Positions 9,196-17,649 of a stretch of 64,000 nt of DNA are shown here, in pieces (position 1 is the stretch's first letter; each line of letters begins with the position of its first letter). The stretch is from Marinifilum sp. D737. Lineage in GTDB: Bacteria > Bacteroidota > Bacteroidia > Bacteroidales > Marinifilaceae. The notes under the pieces were generated by a model. That model saw only the letters and a list, made by a program, of their open reading frames with translations, searched no databases and was not told where the DNA came from. Where the stretch lies: positions 1 to 64,000 of the forward strand of contig NZ_JANQCD010000005.1 of the NCBI RefSeq assembly GCF_026672275.1, in the 5' to 3' direction. The position numbers and the translations under genes were made by a program.

Positions 9196-10017
9196 TTAAC
9201 AAATTTGATTTAGGTTTTCATGAACCAACTTGTCATAAGCCTTAAAAATATCAAAAAGCAATTGGTGTTCTACCGAAAAACTTATTGAATTGATCCTATT
9301 TATTGGTAAAACCATAGGAGATGTACCGGTTAGAAATGCTGCTTCGAATTGTGGGATTTCCTCATAGGCTATCGATCTGTAATGGATTTGAATACCCAGC
9401 TTCTCAGCAATTTTTAAAACCTTACTTCGAACAATGCCATTAAGTACTTCATTGTCAGGCGAAGTATACAGGGAGTTGTCTTTAATAAAGAATAAATTTG
9501 AACGACTTCCTTCGGTAATATTACCAAGTTTGTTCAGAAGAATTACTTCAAAAATATCTGCTTCAGCAATAAGATTATTGGTTTTTGAACGCAATTTATG
9601 ATTGTAAACCTTAGCTGTTGGGGTTGGCCTTTCTGCCTGGTGGATTAGAGTTCTAACTCCATTTTTATATTGAGATGCATTTGGATAGGAATGTTTTACG
9701 AAATAGGCATAGAAATTTTTGTCTTTACCATCAAAATTAAATACCAACTTAATATTTCCTTCTTTGCAGTCGTTTTTTTCTACCAAGGTTTTTATACAAT
9801 CTTGCACTTGATTATAGCTGAACATGATTTCCAAGCCTACTTTTTTAGCTGATTTTGTAAGTCGGGAATAATGTTCGCAAAGAAAAACTGCTTTACCAGA
9901 TATAATTCTTACCACCTCATACAAGGACGTTCCTCTTAAAAGGTAAGAATCTTTAAAATTCTCTGATGCTTTAAGTTTATCGTTGTGTAGGTATAAATAT
10001 CGGAAACATTCGCTCAT
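9196..10017 (-). CDS. Class IV PLP-dependent aminotransferase (PabC/IlvE-like)
   Basis: The protein has 273 residues and the fold-type IV layout: an N-terminal GTSLYEVVRI segment, an arginine-bearing CEHYSRLTKSA helix, the presumed PLP lysine in RSKTNNLIAEAD, then NKLGNITEGSRSNLFFI and the C-terminal FLTGTSPMVLPI turn. The family includes branched-chain and D-amino-acid aminotransferases and 4-amino-4-deoxychorismate lyase. The short length and the LTGTS-type end fit a PabC-like lyase or a small aminotransferase better than IlvE, but the sequence alone does not settle the substrate. It converges tail-to-tail with the propeller kinase (7 bases between stops). No pabA or pabB lies nearby. Confidence 0.8.
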   Translation of the reverse strand: MSECFRYLYLHNDKLKASENFKDSYLLRGTSLYEVVRIISGKAVFLCEHYSRLTKSAKKVGLEIMFSYNQVQDCIKTLVEKNDCKEGNIKLVFNFDGKDKNFYAYFVKHSYPNASQYKNGVRTLIHQAERPTPTAKVYNHKLRSKTNNLIAEADIFEVILLNKLGNITEGSRSNLFFIKDNSLYTSPDNEVLNGIVRSKVLKIAEKLGIQIHYRSIAYEEIPQFEAAFLTGTSPMVLPINRINSISFSVEHQLLFDIFKAYDKLVHENLNQIC

Positions 10018-10173
10018 AGTCTTATCGCCTCTAATCAGATCAGTTATATTGCAAAATAAGTGTTATTTGCCAGTATTTCCAATTCCAAACAAATTATTTA
10101 AACAAACCAACAGGGTAGTATTTTGTACGCTTTAATTTGTATTTTAGCATATATCAAATAAAAAATATCACAT

Positions 10174-10467
10174 ATGGCAAGTAAAAAAGAGTTCAAAAAA
10201 GATGTGAATTTTCTTACTAATGAAATAGTAATGAGAGGAATGATTCATCTTGAATTTTTCGGAGACAAAAATTCTGATCAGATATTTGAAATCATGAATA
10301 GCGCAGTAAGTTCAAGAAATGATTATATCGCAAGAATTAATGATAGGTTGAAAGGAAAAAATCCAAAGGAAATTAAAGCGCATTTTAAATCGATCTACGA
10401 TGATTTGTTGAAATCAACCCATGATTTACTCGAAAAAATTGATGGACTTGATATCCAGGTAAAATAA
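10174..10467 (+). CDS. Small conserved hypothetical protein
   Basis: A soluble, basic, 97-residue protein that looks wholly helical (MASKKEFKKDVNFLTNEIV at the start, repeated amphipathic helices, ILEKIDGLDIQVK-like end). There is no signal peptide or recognisable catalytic motif. The reading frame is supported by its length against an AT-rich background, an ATG with an A-rich leader and a strong terminator four bases after the stop. I do not know a function; the helical-bundle shape would suit a small binding or adaptor protein, which is only a guess. Confidence 0.7.
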   Translation: MASKKEFKKDVNFLTNEIVMRGMIHLEFFGDKNSDQIFEIMNSAVSSRNDYIARINDRLKGKNPKEIKAHFKSIYDDLLKSTHDLLEKIDGLDIQVK

Positions 10468-10470
10468 AAA

Positions 10471-10504
10471 CAAAAAGGAGTTTGAATATTCAAACTCCTT
10501 TTTG
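10471..10504. terminator. Fully palindromic bidirectional terminator
   Basis: A 34-base perfect palindrome (CAAAAAGGAGTTTGAAT then its reverse complement) lies between two convergent genes, the small hypothetical gene (stop 10467) and the avidin-like gene (stop 10524). Each strand ends with a T-run, so it can terminate both transcripts. Confidence 0.85.
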
Positions 10505-10523
10505 TTTTAATCCATATTTGAGC

Positions 10524-10865
10524 TTAGGGTTTTCTGAAAGTTCCTACACCAGTAAGAATAGCTTTCGCCATTTGTTCTTCTTCGCCTCCTTCACTTTGCG
10601 ATAAATGCCACATGGTATGAATTACAGGTCCCATTTCATCAAGTTCAAATCGTCCCGTCCAGCAAGCCAAAGATCCATACTTTCCGAAGTCTACCATAAA
10701 AGCAATTACATTGTTATTGATTTTTCCACTGATTTCAAACTTTTCTTCAAAACTAGGTTGGCCAATGGCAGTTTGAAAGGTTCCACTTACACGATTATCA
10801 ACTACAGCTAAATCCATTTCTGAATTGTACTGATTTCTCCATTTTCCGTTCAAATTAATTGTCAT
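10524..10865 (-). CDS. Avidin/streptavidin-family protein with altered biotin pocket
   Basis: This 113-residue protein aligns end to end with streptavidin from memory. GKWRNQYNS matches GTWYNQLGS, VSGTFQTAIGQ matches LTGTYESAVGN, SLACWTGRF matches SATTWSGQY, IHTMWHL matches INTQWLL, and ILTGVGTFRK matches TLVGHDTFTK. Biotin contacts kept: Asn11 (N23), Ser15 (S27), Ser65 (S88), Trp69 (W92) and Trp86 (W108). Changed: Phe30 for Y43, Thr32 for S45, Gln36 for N49, Phe60 for W79, Ala67 for T90, Ala100 for W120 and Gly108 for D128. The fold is thus an eight-strand avidin barrel, but high-affinity biotin binding is doubtful and another ligand is possible. There is no signal peptide, unlike known avidins, so it is probably cytoplasmic. 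It is monocistronic, ended by the shared palindromic terminator. Confidence 0.8.
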   Translation of the reverse strand: MTINLNGKWRNQYNSEMDLAVVDNRVSGTFQTAIGQPSFEEKFEISGKINNNVIAFMVDFGKYGSLACWTGRFELDEMGPVIHTMWHLSQSEGGEEEQMAKAILTGVGTFRKP

Positions 10866-10908
10866 GTTGTTAAAGTTTAAAGGTGACTTAATTTCATTTG
10901 TATACTGA

Positions 10909-10948
10909 AGTTAATTCGAAATAATTAATCAACAAAATTAATTCGAAC
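10909..10948. repeat. Direct repeat of TTAATTCGAA upstream of the avidin-like gene
   Basis: TTAATTCGAA occurs twice, 28 bases apart, between the start of the avidin-like gene (10865) and the stop of the asparaginase gene (10948); each copy holds the palindrome TTCGAA. It lies 45-85 bases upstream of the avidin-like start and could be an operator, or chance in AT-rich DNA. Confidence 0.3.
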
Positions 10949-11940
10949 TACTTGTACATATATTTTTCCTTAACACCTTCAGAGTTTACGTAGCCTCGGT
11001 ACATTCCTGAGGTATTCATTTTCATGGCTGGATTACCATATTTATCCAGTGCAATAAAACCACCTAAACCATTAATTTGATTTAATTTATCTAACACGAT
11101 ACCTGTTGCATCATCTATGCTTAAGTTTTGATATTCCATTAATGAAGCAATATCTCTTGCAATTCCTAGTCTAATAAAATATTCACCATGCCCTGTACAG
11201 GATACTGCACAAGTTTTATTATTTGCGTAAGTGCCTGCCCCAATTATTGGAGAATCGCCAATTCTTCCGAAGCGCTTATTTGTCATTCCTCCGGTTGATG
11301 TGCCTGCTGCCAAATTTCCCTCTTTATCTAGGGCTACACACCCAACAGTTCCATGTCTGTCTGTTCTTTTCATTTCACGTTCTTTATTCAAGATTTGTTG
11401 CAAATAATTCCATCTGCTTTCTGTGAAAAAATATGAGCTATCTACTATTGTAAGCCCTTCTTGCTGGGCAAATATCGATGCTCCTTTGCCACTTAGCATT
11501 ACATGTTCAGAATTTTCCATCACTTTTCGGGCAGCACTAATTGGGTTTTTGATATTGCCAACCCCAGCAACTGCTCCTGCATTCAGGTCTTTACCCCACA
11601 TTATTGAAGCATCAAGTTCATTTTTACCAGAATGAGTAAATACCGAACCTTTACCGGCATTAAAAAGAGGAGAATTTTCAAGAACATGTATGGTAAGCTC
11701 AACGGCATCAAGTGCAGATCCTCCATTTTTCAGGACAGAATCTCCTACAGTTAAGGCTTCATCCAACTTGTCGAAGTATTCTTTTTCTCGTTCGGGACTC
11801 ATGTTTTTCTTAAGAATAGTACCGGCACCACCATGAATACACAATGCATATTCCAATTTCTCAGGTTCTTTGATTGAGTTATTACATGAAATGATTAGAA
11901 ATAAAAGTAGTGCTGATAATAGCAGGGGTAAGTTTTTCAT
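10948..11940 (-). CDS. Lipoprotein isoaspartyl peptidase/L-asparaginase (Ntn hydrolase)
   Basis: The protein has 330 residues. The first 19 form a lipoprotein signal (LLLFLIISC, Cys19), so the enzyme is exported and lipid-anchored. It then matches the threonine-type asparaginase family: CIHGGAGTI at the N-terminus, GKGSVFTHSGKNELDASIM, and the autocleavage/nucleophile motif RHGTVGCVALD with Thr198. GTSTGGMTNKRFGRIGDSPIIGAG and a C-terminal SGMYRGYV follow. Family members cleave themselves before the Thr and hydrolyse isoaspartyl dipeptides or asparagine. A periplasmic role in peptide scavenging is inferred. The gene follows the TPR hybrid kinase on the same strand, but a terminator lies between them. 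Confidence 0.9.
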   Translation of the reverse strand: MKNLPLLLSALLLFLIISCNNSIKEPEKLEYALCIHGGAGTILKKNMSPEREKEYFDKLDEALTVGDSVLKNGGSALDAVELTIHVLENSPLFNAGKGSVFTHSGKNELDASIMWGKDLNAGAVAGVGNIKNPISAARKVMENSEHVMLSGKGASIFAQQEGLTIVDSSYFFTESRWNYLQQILNKEREMKRTDRHGTVGCVALDKEGNLAAGTSTGGMTNKRFGRIGDSPIIGAGTYANNKTCAVSCTGHGEYFIRLGIARDIASLMEYQNLSIDDATGIVLDKLNQINGLGGFIALDKYGNPAMKMNTSGMYRGYVNSEGVKEKYMYK

Positions 11941-11958
11941 GATTGGTTTCTTTTGGGT

Positions 11959-11990
11959 AAAAAAATAGTGTCAAAAAAGCTTTGACACTA
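11959..11990 (-). terminator. Intrinsic terminator after the TPR hybrid kinase
   Basis: A perfect 10-bp stem (TAGTGTCAAA at 11966-11975, with TTTGACACTA at 11981-11990) around a 5-base loop is followed on the minus strand by seven Ts. It ends the kinase transcript (stop at 12035) just ahead of the asparaginase start at 11940. Confidence 0.8.
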
Positions 11991-12034
11991 AATTAGTTTT
12001 TTGTGTGGGATTATCTGTTTGCATCTGAAGAACC

Positions 12035-15034
12035 TTAATTTTTCCTAGGCATATTCTTTTTAATAATGGCCAATAATTCTTCCTCCGTATACGGCTTTGC
12101 AATGAAGGCATCACAACCTGCTTCTGTCATTTTATTACTTTCATCTCTAAAAACGTACGCAGATTGAGCTACAACAGGAACCGATGGGTTTTTCTTTTTA
12201 ATTTCTCTTGTAGCTTGATATCCATTAATCTTAGGTAATTGGATATCCATAAGTACCAAATCGAAATGATCATCCTGAAATTTCTCAACGGCTTCTATTC
12301 CATCTTGCGTCCATGTAACATTGGCATTTACTTTTTTAAGGACTTCATTAATGTATAAGAAATTCGATTCCACATCTTCAGCAACAAGAATATTTTTACC
12401 TGAAAAATCAAGAGGATTGTTCTCTTGGCTTACAGATTTGTTTTGTACAATGGTTTCGTCATCAATGACAAACTCTACATAAAATTCACTTCCTTTATCA
12501 GGATCAGAGGTAAACCATATTTTACCTCCAAGCAATTCTGTTAGGCTTTTCGATATGGTTAAGCCCAAGCCTGTTCCACCATGCTCAACTCCATTGTTGC
12601 TTGCTTGTCTGAATCGATCATATATTAAAGCCTGATCTTTATATGGTATTCCAATACCAGTGTCTTTTACAAAAAATCTCAAATGATTCTCAATAACTTC
12701 AATACCGAAATCAATTCTTCCTTTTTCAGTAAACTTTATGGAATTACGAAGCAAGTTAATCAGGATTTGTTTTAGCCTAATTTGATCAGAGTGAATAGAG
12801 ATATTCTCAATTCTTTCAGGAATGTGCAAATTGATCTTTACATCAGTTTTGCCATTTTTTATTTTTTGTTCATCGAACACTTGTCGAAGTTCTTCAAGAA
12901 CAGGATATACATAGAAGTTAGACTTCTTAATTTTAAGCTGTTTCGATTCAATCATAGAAATATCAATGATATCGTTGACCAGAGTAAGAAGGATTTGTCC
13001 ATTATCATTGATAATATTTGTGTAATACTGATGTTTCTCTTTAGAATTAGTAAATGCCATTAATTTCGAGAAGCCAATAATTGCATTCATCGGCGTTCTG
13101 ATTTCGTGCGACATATTAGCCAAAAATGAGGTCTTTAATCTATCGGCTTGTTCAGCTTTTTCTTTTGCTTTTAATAATTCAAGCGTTCGGATTTTAACTA
13201 AACTTTCAAGGTTTCTTTGATGATCAGCTAAAAGAGATTCAGCTTTTTTTCGTTCCTCAATTTCGAGGTTTAAATTTTTGTTCGACTTTTTAGCAATGAT
13301 ATAAAATCGGTAAACCACTCCTGAAAAAAGAATGATTAAGCCAACAATTACAATAAGAAAAGTATTTGTGAGTCTTTCTTTTTTTAGTTTTTCTTCTTTA
13401 AGGAATTGCTCTTTGGCGTGCAGCTGCACAAGATTTTCTCTCTTTTCTTTTTCATTTTGCATTTGAATCCAACCAATTCTGTTTTCTGCCTGAGCATTAT
13501 ACAGTTGATTGTAAACTATTACATATTCTTTATAATATTTGAGGGATTGATTGTAATCATTCTTTTCCTCGTAGATGGCAGAAAGATTGCGATAGTTTTC
13601 AGCAATTAAGGTCTTACGATTAATCTTTTTTGCTAAGTTCAAACTGTTCTTCAAATAATGAATGGCTTGATTGGTGTCTTTTTTTTCTCGGTAGAGAGCA
13701 GCCAGGTTATTGTATACAGAACCTAAGCCTCCTAAGTTACCTGTGCTCTTATTGATATTAACCGATAAGTTTAAATACTCTTTAGCTTTTTTAAAATTGT
13801 GTTTCTTGATATGAATGAGTCCAATATTGGTATAACAAGATGCTATGCCTTTTAAATTGTCAATTGACTTCTGAATTTGAAGTGATCTTTGGTAATTGGA
13901 AAGAGCCAAATCAAAATCTTTTAGTTGAAGATGTGCATTTCCAATCAGTCGAAATACATTTGCGGTTCCCTTGGCATATCCTATTTGATTGTTTAAAGTA
14001 ATGGCCTTATTGTAGTTTTCTATGGCAAGCTTATAATCACGCATAGAATAGGAAATCAAGCCTAAATTTTCATAGCACTTTGCGATGTTCTTTTTTGACT
14101 CTAACTCTTTAAAAAGTTTTAATGATTTGTGTTGATACTCAATTGCCTTGTCGTTTTGATTCATTGATTGGAATACTTCTCCCATCCCCATGTACGAACT
14201 TGCCATTCCACTTTTTGATTCAAGTTCAAAACTTAAATTCAACGACTTGGTAAATAATTCAATAGCTGTGTTTCTGTTGCCCAAAGAATTTTGTAATGCA
14301 GCCAGTTGATTTAAACTGTAGGCAATGTTTTTAATCAGGTTATTCTCTTCGCCAAGTTGCAAAGCTTTCTTAAAATATTCAATTGCCAGTTCTGTATTAT
14401 TAATTTCCTTATAGCTTGCTCCAAGCGCATTTAAAGAGTAGCAAATGCCTGAAATGTTATTGTGTTTTCGGTTTAAGTTGAGGGCTTTAAGATAGAATGT
14501 TAAGGCTTCGGTATAATGACAGGTTTCAAACTGTACATTCCCCAGAGCATTATAACTGTATGCATAGGAAAGTGTGTCGCGATGTTTCTTTTTTAATTCT
14601 AAGCTTTTATTGTAAAAACTATCAGCTTTAGCGTAATCACATTTTCTAAAATTTAACTCTCCATAGTAGCTGTATAGGAAACTGATTCTTGTTGTATCTC
14701 TTACACTCTCCCAGTAATCAAATGATGAGTCAAAGCAATTTTTTGCTTTTTCCATGTCCCCTTGGAAAAGATAAATTCGCCCCATTAACTCATTTGCAAA
14801 TGCAAATTTGTCCAATTGTTCTGCTGCCAGGGATTTTTCAGCCAATAGCTTTGCAGTTGATAATGCTTTAGGGTTGTTTTTGTAGTAGTAAGATTCAGCT
14901 TCAAGATGTAATTTATTTAAATCTGATGTTACTACCTTCTTACCAAAGGGTTCTGAATCGGGGGAAGAGTAGCTGTGAGTTGAAATTACAACACATATCA
15001 GCAACAAGAGTAAATTCTTCATTCGTTGGGGCAT
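12035..15034 (-). CDS. TPR-domain hybrid sensor histidine kinase/response regulator
   Basis: The protein has 999 residues. A signal peptide (MKNLLLLLICVVISTHS; a second ATG four codons in, at 15022, is an equally good start) is followed by about ten tetratricopeptide repeats (about 40-490, for example YNALGNVQFETCHYTEALTF) in the periplasm. Then come a membrane helix (about 545-565, TFLIVIVGLIILFSGVVYRF), a coiled-coil linker, HisKA with MSHEIRTPMNAIIGFSKL (His643), HATPase (DTGIGIP, GGTGLGLTI) and a receiver domain with LMDIQLP (Asp930). TPR sensors of this kind probably read protein or peptide ligands. No cognate regulator is adjacent. It has its own terminator and is divergent from argS. 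Confidence 0.92.
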   Translation of the reverse strand: MPQRMKNLLLLLICVVISTHSYSSPDSEPFGKKVVTSDLNKLHLEAESYYYKNNPKALSTAKLLAEKSLAAEQLDKFAFANELMGRIYLFQGDMEKAKNCFDSSFDYWESVRDTTRISFLYSYYGELNFRKCDYAKADSFYNKSLELKKKHRDTLSYAYSYNALGNVQFETCHYTEALTFYLKALNLNRKHNNISGICYSLNALGASYKEINNTELAIEYFKKALQLGEENNLIKNIAYSLNQLAALQNSLGNRNTAIELFTKSLNLSFELESKSGMASSYMGMGEVFQSMNQNDKAIEYQHKSLKLFKELESKKNIAKCYENLGLISYSMRDYKLAIENYNKAITLNNQIGYAKGTANVFRLIGNAHLQLKDFDLALSNYQRSLQIQKSIDNLKGIASCYTNIGLIHIKKHNFKKAKEYLNLSVNINKSTGNLGGLGSVYNNLAALYREKKDTNQAIHYLKNSLNLAKKINRKTLIAENYRNLSAIYEEKNDYNQSLKYYKEYVIVYNQLYNAQAENRIGWIQMQNEKEKRENLVQLHAKEQFLKEEKLKKERLTNTFLIVIVGLIILFSGVVYRFYIIAKKSNKNLNLEIEERKKAESLLADHQRNLESLVKIRTLELLKAKEKAEQADRLKTSFLANMSHEIRTPMNAIIGFSKLMAFTNSKEKHQYYTNIINDNGQILLTLVNDIIDISMIESKQLKIKKSNFYVYPVLEELRQVFDEQKIKNGKTDVKINLHIPERIENISIHSDQIRLKQILINLLRNSIKFTEKGRIDFGIEVIENHLRFFVKDTGIGIPYKDQALIYDRFRQASNNGVEHGGTGLGLTISKSLTELLGGKIWFTSDPDKGSEFYVEFVIDDETIVQNKSVSQENNPLDFSGKNILVAEDVESNFLYINEVLKKVNANVTWTQDGIEAVEKFQDDHFDLVLMDIQLPKINGYQATREIKKKNPSVPVVAQSAYVFRDESNKMTEAGCDAFIAKPYTEEELLAIIKKNMPRKN

Positions 15035-15391
15035 AAGAATGTTCAGATACTTTTTTTATTAATTACCAAGTTTAGTTTATTAAGAGAATAAGGGCTCAAA
15101 TTATTCTTGCAACTTAAACGTTATAACCGATTAATTATTGCAACATTTCAAAGGTAGACAATGCCTATCAGATTGATGTTAAATAAGCTCTTGTTTTTGA
15201 GAGAAAGAATAATGTTAGGTGTGAATGACTTTTTTTACATTACGGATAGCAATTCATTTTATTCCTATTATCTTTGCGGATTCAGATTGAGGGACTTAAT
15301 ATGATTTGATTTTGATTGAAAAAAACAAATAAATGGCAAGTCCGGTTTTAAGGATGAAATTTAAGTAGAATTCGAAATACAGAATTTCCAA
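15035..15391. other. Divergent intergenic region between the TPR kinase and argS
   Basis: This 357-base AT-rich stretch carries start regions for both flanking genes. The only clear signal is TATCTTTG at 15269-15276, a match to the Bacteroidota -7 element facing argS, with no good -33 partner. An 11-codon open frame just before argS (15333-15368) is probably chance. Confidence 0.5.
15269..15276 (+). promoter_or_regulatory. Candidate -7 element of the argS promoter
   Basis: TATCTTTG fits the TAnnTTTG consensus of the Bacteroidota housekeeping sigma factor. It lies 115 bases before the argS start; a -33 TTTG is not evident at the expected distance. Confidence 0.4.
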
Positions 15392-17185
15392 ATGAGTATT
15401 GAAAGTATTATTAAAAGCAAAGTAGTTGAGGCCGTAAATTCATGTTACGGACAAGGTATTGAGGAGAAAACCGTTCAGATTCAGAAAACCCGACGAGAGT
15501 TCGAAGGTGATTTAACTGTTGTTGTTTTTCCATTCCTGCGCTTTTCTAAAAAGTCACCAGAGGAAACAGCAAACGATCTTGGACAGTTTTTAACTGAAAA
15601 TATCGTGGCGATATCAGCATTTAATGTTGTGAAAGGGTTCTTGAATTTGGTAATTGATAATTCACACTGGATTTCTGTACTGAACGAAGCTGTAAAAACA
15701 GATAACTACGGATTTACTCCTTTAGCAGAAGGTGCTAAAAAGGTGATGATCGAGTATTCTTCTCCAAATACAAATAAACCACTTCACTTGGGACACATTC
15801 GTAACAACCTGTTAGGATATTCGGTTGCCCAGATTTTAAAAGCGAATGGTTACGAAGTAATCAAGGTTAACCTGGTAAACGATCGTGGTATCCATATTTG
15901 TAAGTCGATGTTGGCTTGGTTGCGTTTTGGCGAAGGAGAAACTCCAGAGTCAACTGGTATTAAAGGTGACCACTTGGTAGGTAAATACTACGTAAAGTTC
16001 GATCAGGAATACAAGAAAGAAATTGAAGCTCTTGTGGCTGACGGAATGGAAGCTGATGAAGCTAAAAAGCAAGCTCCATTGTTGTTAGAAGCTCAGGAAA
16101 TGTTGCGTAAGTGGGAGGCAGGCGATGAAGAAACTGTTGCTCTTTGGCGAAAGATGAACGACTGGGTATTGGATGGTTTCGATATCACTTACAAGAAAAT
16201 GGGTGTTGATTTCGATAAGGTTTATTTCGAATCAGATACTTATAAGAAAGGGAAAGCAATTGTTGAAAAAGGATTGTCCGACGGCGTATTGTATCAAAAA
16301 GATACAGGTTCAGTTTGGGCCAACCTTGAAGCAGATGGCTTAGATCATAAGTTATTGCTTCGTGATGACGGAACATCGGTATACATGACCCAGGATATTG
16401 GAACTGCATTCGAGCGTTTCGATGAATTCAATATCGATGAACACGTTTATGTTGTAGGTAACGAGCAAAACTATCACTTCCAGGTATTGTCCTTAATCCT
16501 TGGGAAATTAGGATACGAATGGCACGACAAGATTCAACACTTATCATACGGTATGGTTGAGTTGCCTGAAGGTAAAATGAAATCGCGTGAAGGTACTGTA
16601 GTTGACGCGGATGACTTAATGCAAGAGATGGTAAATACTGCGCGTGATACTTCTAGAGAACTTGGAAAATTGGAAGGATACTCGGAAGAAGAAGCTGAAG
16701 ATGTATTCGAAAAAGTGGCAATGGGAGCATTAAAATACTTTATCCTTAAAGTTGATCCTAAGAAAAACATGATGTTTAATCCTAAGGAATCAATTGACTT
16801 TAATGGAAATACTGGCCCATTCATTCAGTACACTTATGCACGTATTCAATCGGTAGTAAGAAAAGCTATTGATGCAGGTTTTGATATTCCAGAAGCAGCT
16901 TTGTCTAATTTGAATATCTCTGAAAAAGAATCATTCCTTATTCAGATGGTTGCAAATTACCCAACTGTTATTAAAGAAGCTGGAAAAGAAACCAGTCCTG
17001 CTCAAATTTCGAATTATGTATACGACTTAGTGAAAGAGTACAACCAATTCTATCACGATCATCCAATCGCGAAAGAGGAAAATACCGACCTAAGAGCTTT
17101 CCGTTTAGTACTTTCTAAGCAAATCGGAGAGATTATCAAATCAAGTATGAGCCTGTTAGGAATTGGTGTTCCGGAAAGAATGTAG
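15392..17185 (+). CDS. argS: Arginine--tRNA ligase
   Basis: The protein has 597 residues, the usual length for bacterial ArgRS. It attaches arginine to tRNA-Arg in the cytoplasm. It shows the N-terminal tRNA-contact (Add-1) domain (about 1-110), the class I HIGH motif as HLGH in NKPLHLGHIRNN (His132, His135), the VNDRGIHICKSM segment typical of ArgRS, the KMSKS-like loop GKMKSREGTVVDADDL, and a C-terminal DALR anticodon-binding domain ending SLLGIGVPERM. Codon use is richer in C-ended codons than the surrounding genes, as for highly expressed genes. It is followed by a strong terminator, so it is probably transcribed alone. Confidence 0.97.
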   Translation: MSIESIIKSKVVEAVNSCYGQGIEEKTVQIQKTRREFEGDLTVVVFPFLRFSKKSPEETANDLGQFLTENIVAISAFNVVKGFLNLVIDNSHWISVLNEAVKTDNYGFTPLAEGAKKVMIEYSSPNTNKPLHLGHIRNNLLGYSVAQILKANGYEVIKVNLVNDRGIHICKSMLAWLRFGEGETPESTGIKGDHLVGKYYVKFDQEYKKEIEALVADGMEADEAKKQAPLLLEAQEMLRKWEAGDEETVALWRKMNDWVLDGFDITYKKMGVDFDKVYFESDTYKKGKAIVEKGLSDGVLYQKDTGSVWANLEADGLDHKLLLRDDGTSVYMTQDIGTAFERFDEFNIDEHVYVVGNEQNYHFQVLSLILGKLGYEWHDKIQHLSYGMVELPEGKMKSREGTVVDADDLMQEMVNTARDTSRELGKLEGYSEEEAEDVFEKVAMGALKYFILKVDPKKNMMFNPKESIDFNGNTGPFIQYTYARIQSVVRKAIDAGFDIPEAALSNLNISEKESFLIQMVANYPTVIKEAGKETSPAQISNYVYDLVKEYNQFYHDHPIAKEENTDLRAFRLVLSKQIGEIIKSSMSLLGIGVPERM

Positions 17186-17197
17186 AAAAAGAGATTA

Positions 17198-17213
17198 GCT
17201 GTCAGCTGACAGC
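17198..17213. repeat. Perfect 16-bp palindrome downstream of argS
   Basis: GCTGTCAGCTGACAGC reads the same on both strands and is flanked by GATTA and AATC, which extend the pairing. It lies 13 bases after the argS stop and ahead of its terminator. It resembles short palindromic intergenic repeats seen in this phylum; the function is unknown. Confidence 0.6.
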
Positions 17214-17232
17214 AATCAGACACATATAAAAG

Positions 17233-17266
17233 GCGAAGTTGACTGTGGTTGACTTCGCTTTTTTTT
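17233..17266 (+). terminator. argS intrinsic terminator
   Basis: An 11-bp stem (GCGAAGTTGAC with GTTGACTTCGC, two G-U pairs) around TGTG is followed by eight Ts. Confidence 0.9.
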
Positions 17267-17272
17267 ATCTCT

Positions 17273-17392
17273 TACCTCACCCTAACCTTCTTCTTGAGAA
17301 GAGGGAATCGGAACTGCCAAGTTTTAAGTATGGTGAATTATTTGCATATCACTCCCTTTATCCTCAAGGAGAAGGGGGCGGGGGATGAGGTA
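17273..17392. repeat. 120-bp imperfect inverted repeat (intergenic palindromic element)
   Basis: The arms 17273-17306 and 17353-17392 are imperfect reverse complements, beginning TACCTCA and ending TGAGGTA. They carry C-rich (CACCCTAACCTTCTTCTTGAG) and G-rich (CAAGGAGAAGGGGGCG) strands, which makes this the most GC-skewed spot in its surroundings. The sequence style matches the CTCACCC...CTCTCC / GGAGAGGG...GGTGAG palindromes scattered between genes in many bacteria. It was probably spread by mobilisation in trans. Confidence 0.7.
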
Positions 17393-17454
17393 TCAGCATA
17401 AAAGGAATGGACAGAATAAGGCATTGTATTGGATTTATAATTAAACAATAATTA

Positions 17455-17564
17455 GAATAGTTAAAAGTGAAATTTCCAATCGATAAACATCAAATTAGCT
17501 CATTAAATTACAATCATCTAATCAATGCATTTGGAAATTTTACCATTCTACTTTTTAACTATTC
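17455..17564. repeat. Second long inverted repeat between argS and ffh
   Basis: GAATAGTTAAAAGT (17455-17468) is matched by the reverse complement of 17550-17564, and AAATTTCCAA (17470-17479) is a perfect complement of TTGGAAATTT (17531-17540). Together they make a long stem around an AT-rich 50-base centre. It is distinct in sequence from the preceding C/G-rich palindrome. Confidence 0.65.
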
Positions 17565-17616
17565 AACTTTTCTACTTTTTTCTTCCTGATTCACTTTAGC
17601 TATACGCATATTTTTT

Positions 17617-17624
17617 TATTTTTG
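17617..17624 (+). promoter_or_regulatory. Candidate -7 element of the ffh promoter
   Basis: TATTTTTG fits TAnnTTTG and lies 25 bases before the ffh ATG. A TTTAG at 17595-17599 is a possible weak -33 partner. Confidence 0.45.
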
Positions 17625-17649
17625 CAGGGAAATATAAATACGTAGAATA

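Noticed and set aside
15333-15368. An 11-codon open frame just upstream of argS that could be a leader peptide
   Set aside because: It has one Arg codon only, no attenuator-like hairpins and no ribosome site; short frames of this size are expected by chance.
16185-16409. Minus-strand open frames inside argS and similar frames inside other genes
   Set aside because: They lie fully within well-identified genes on the other strand and show no protein-family signatures.
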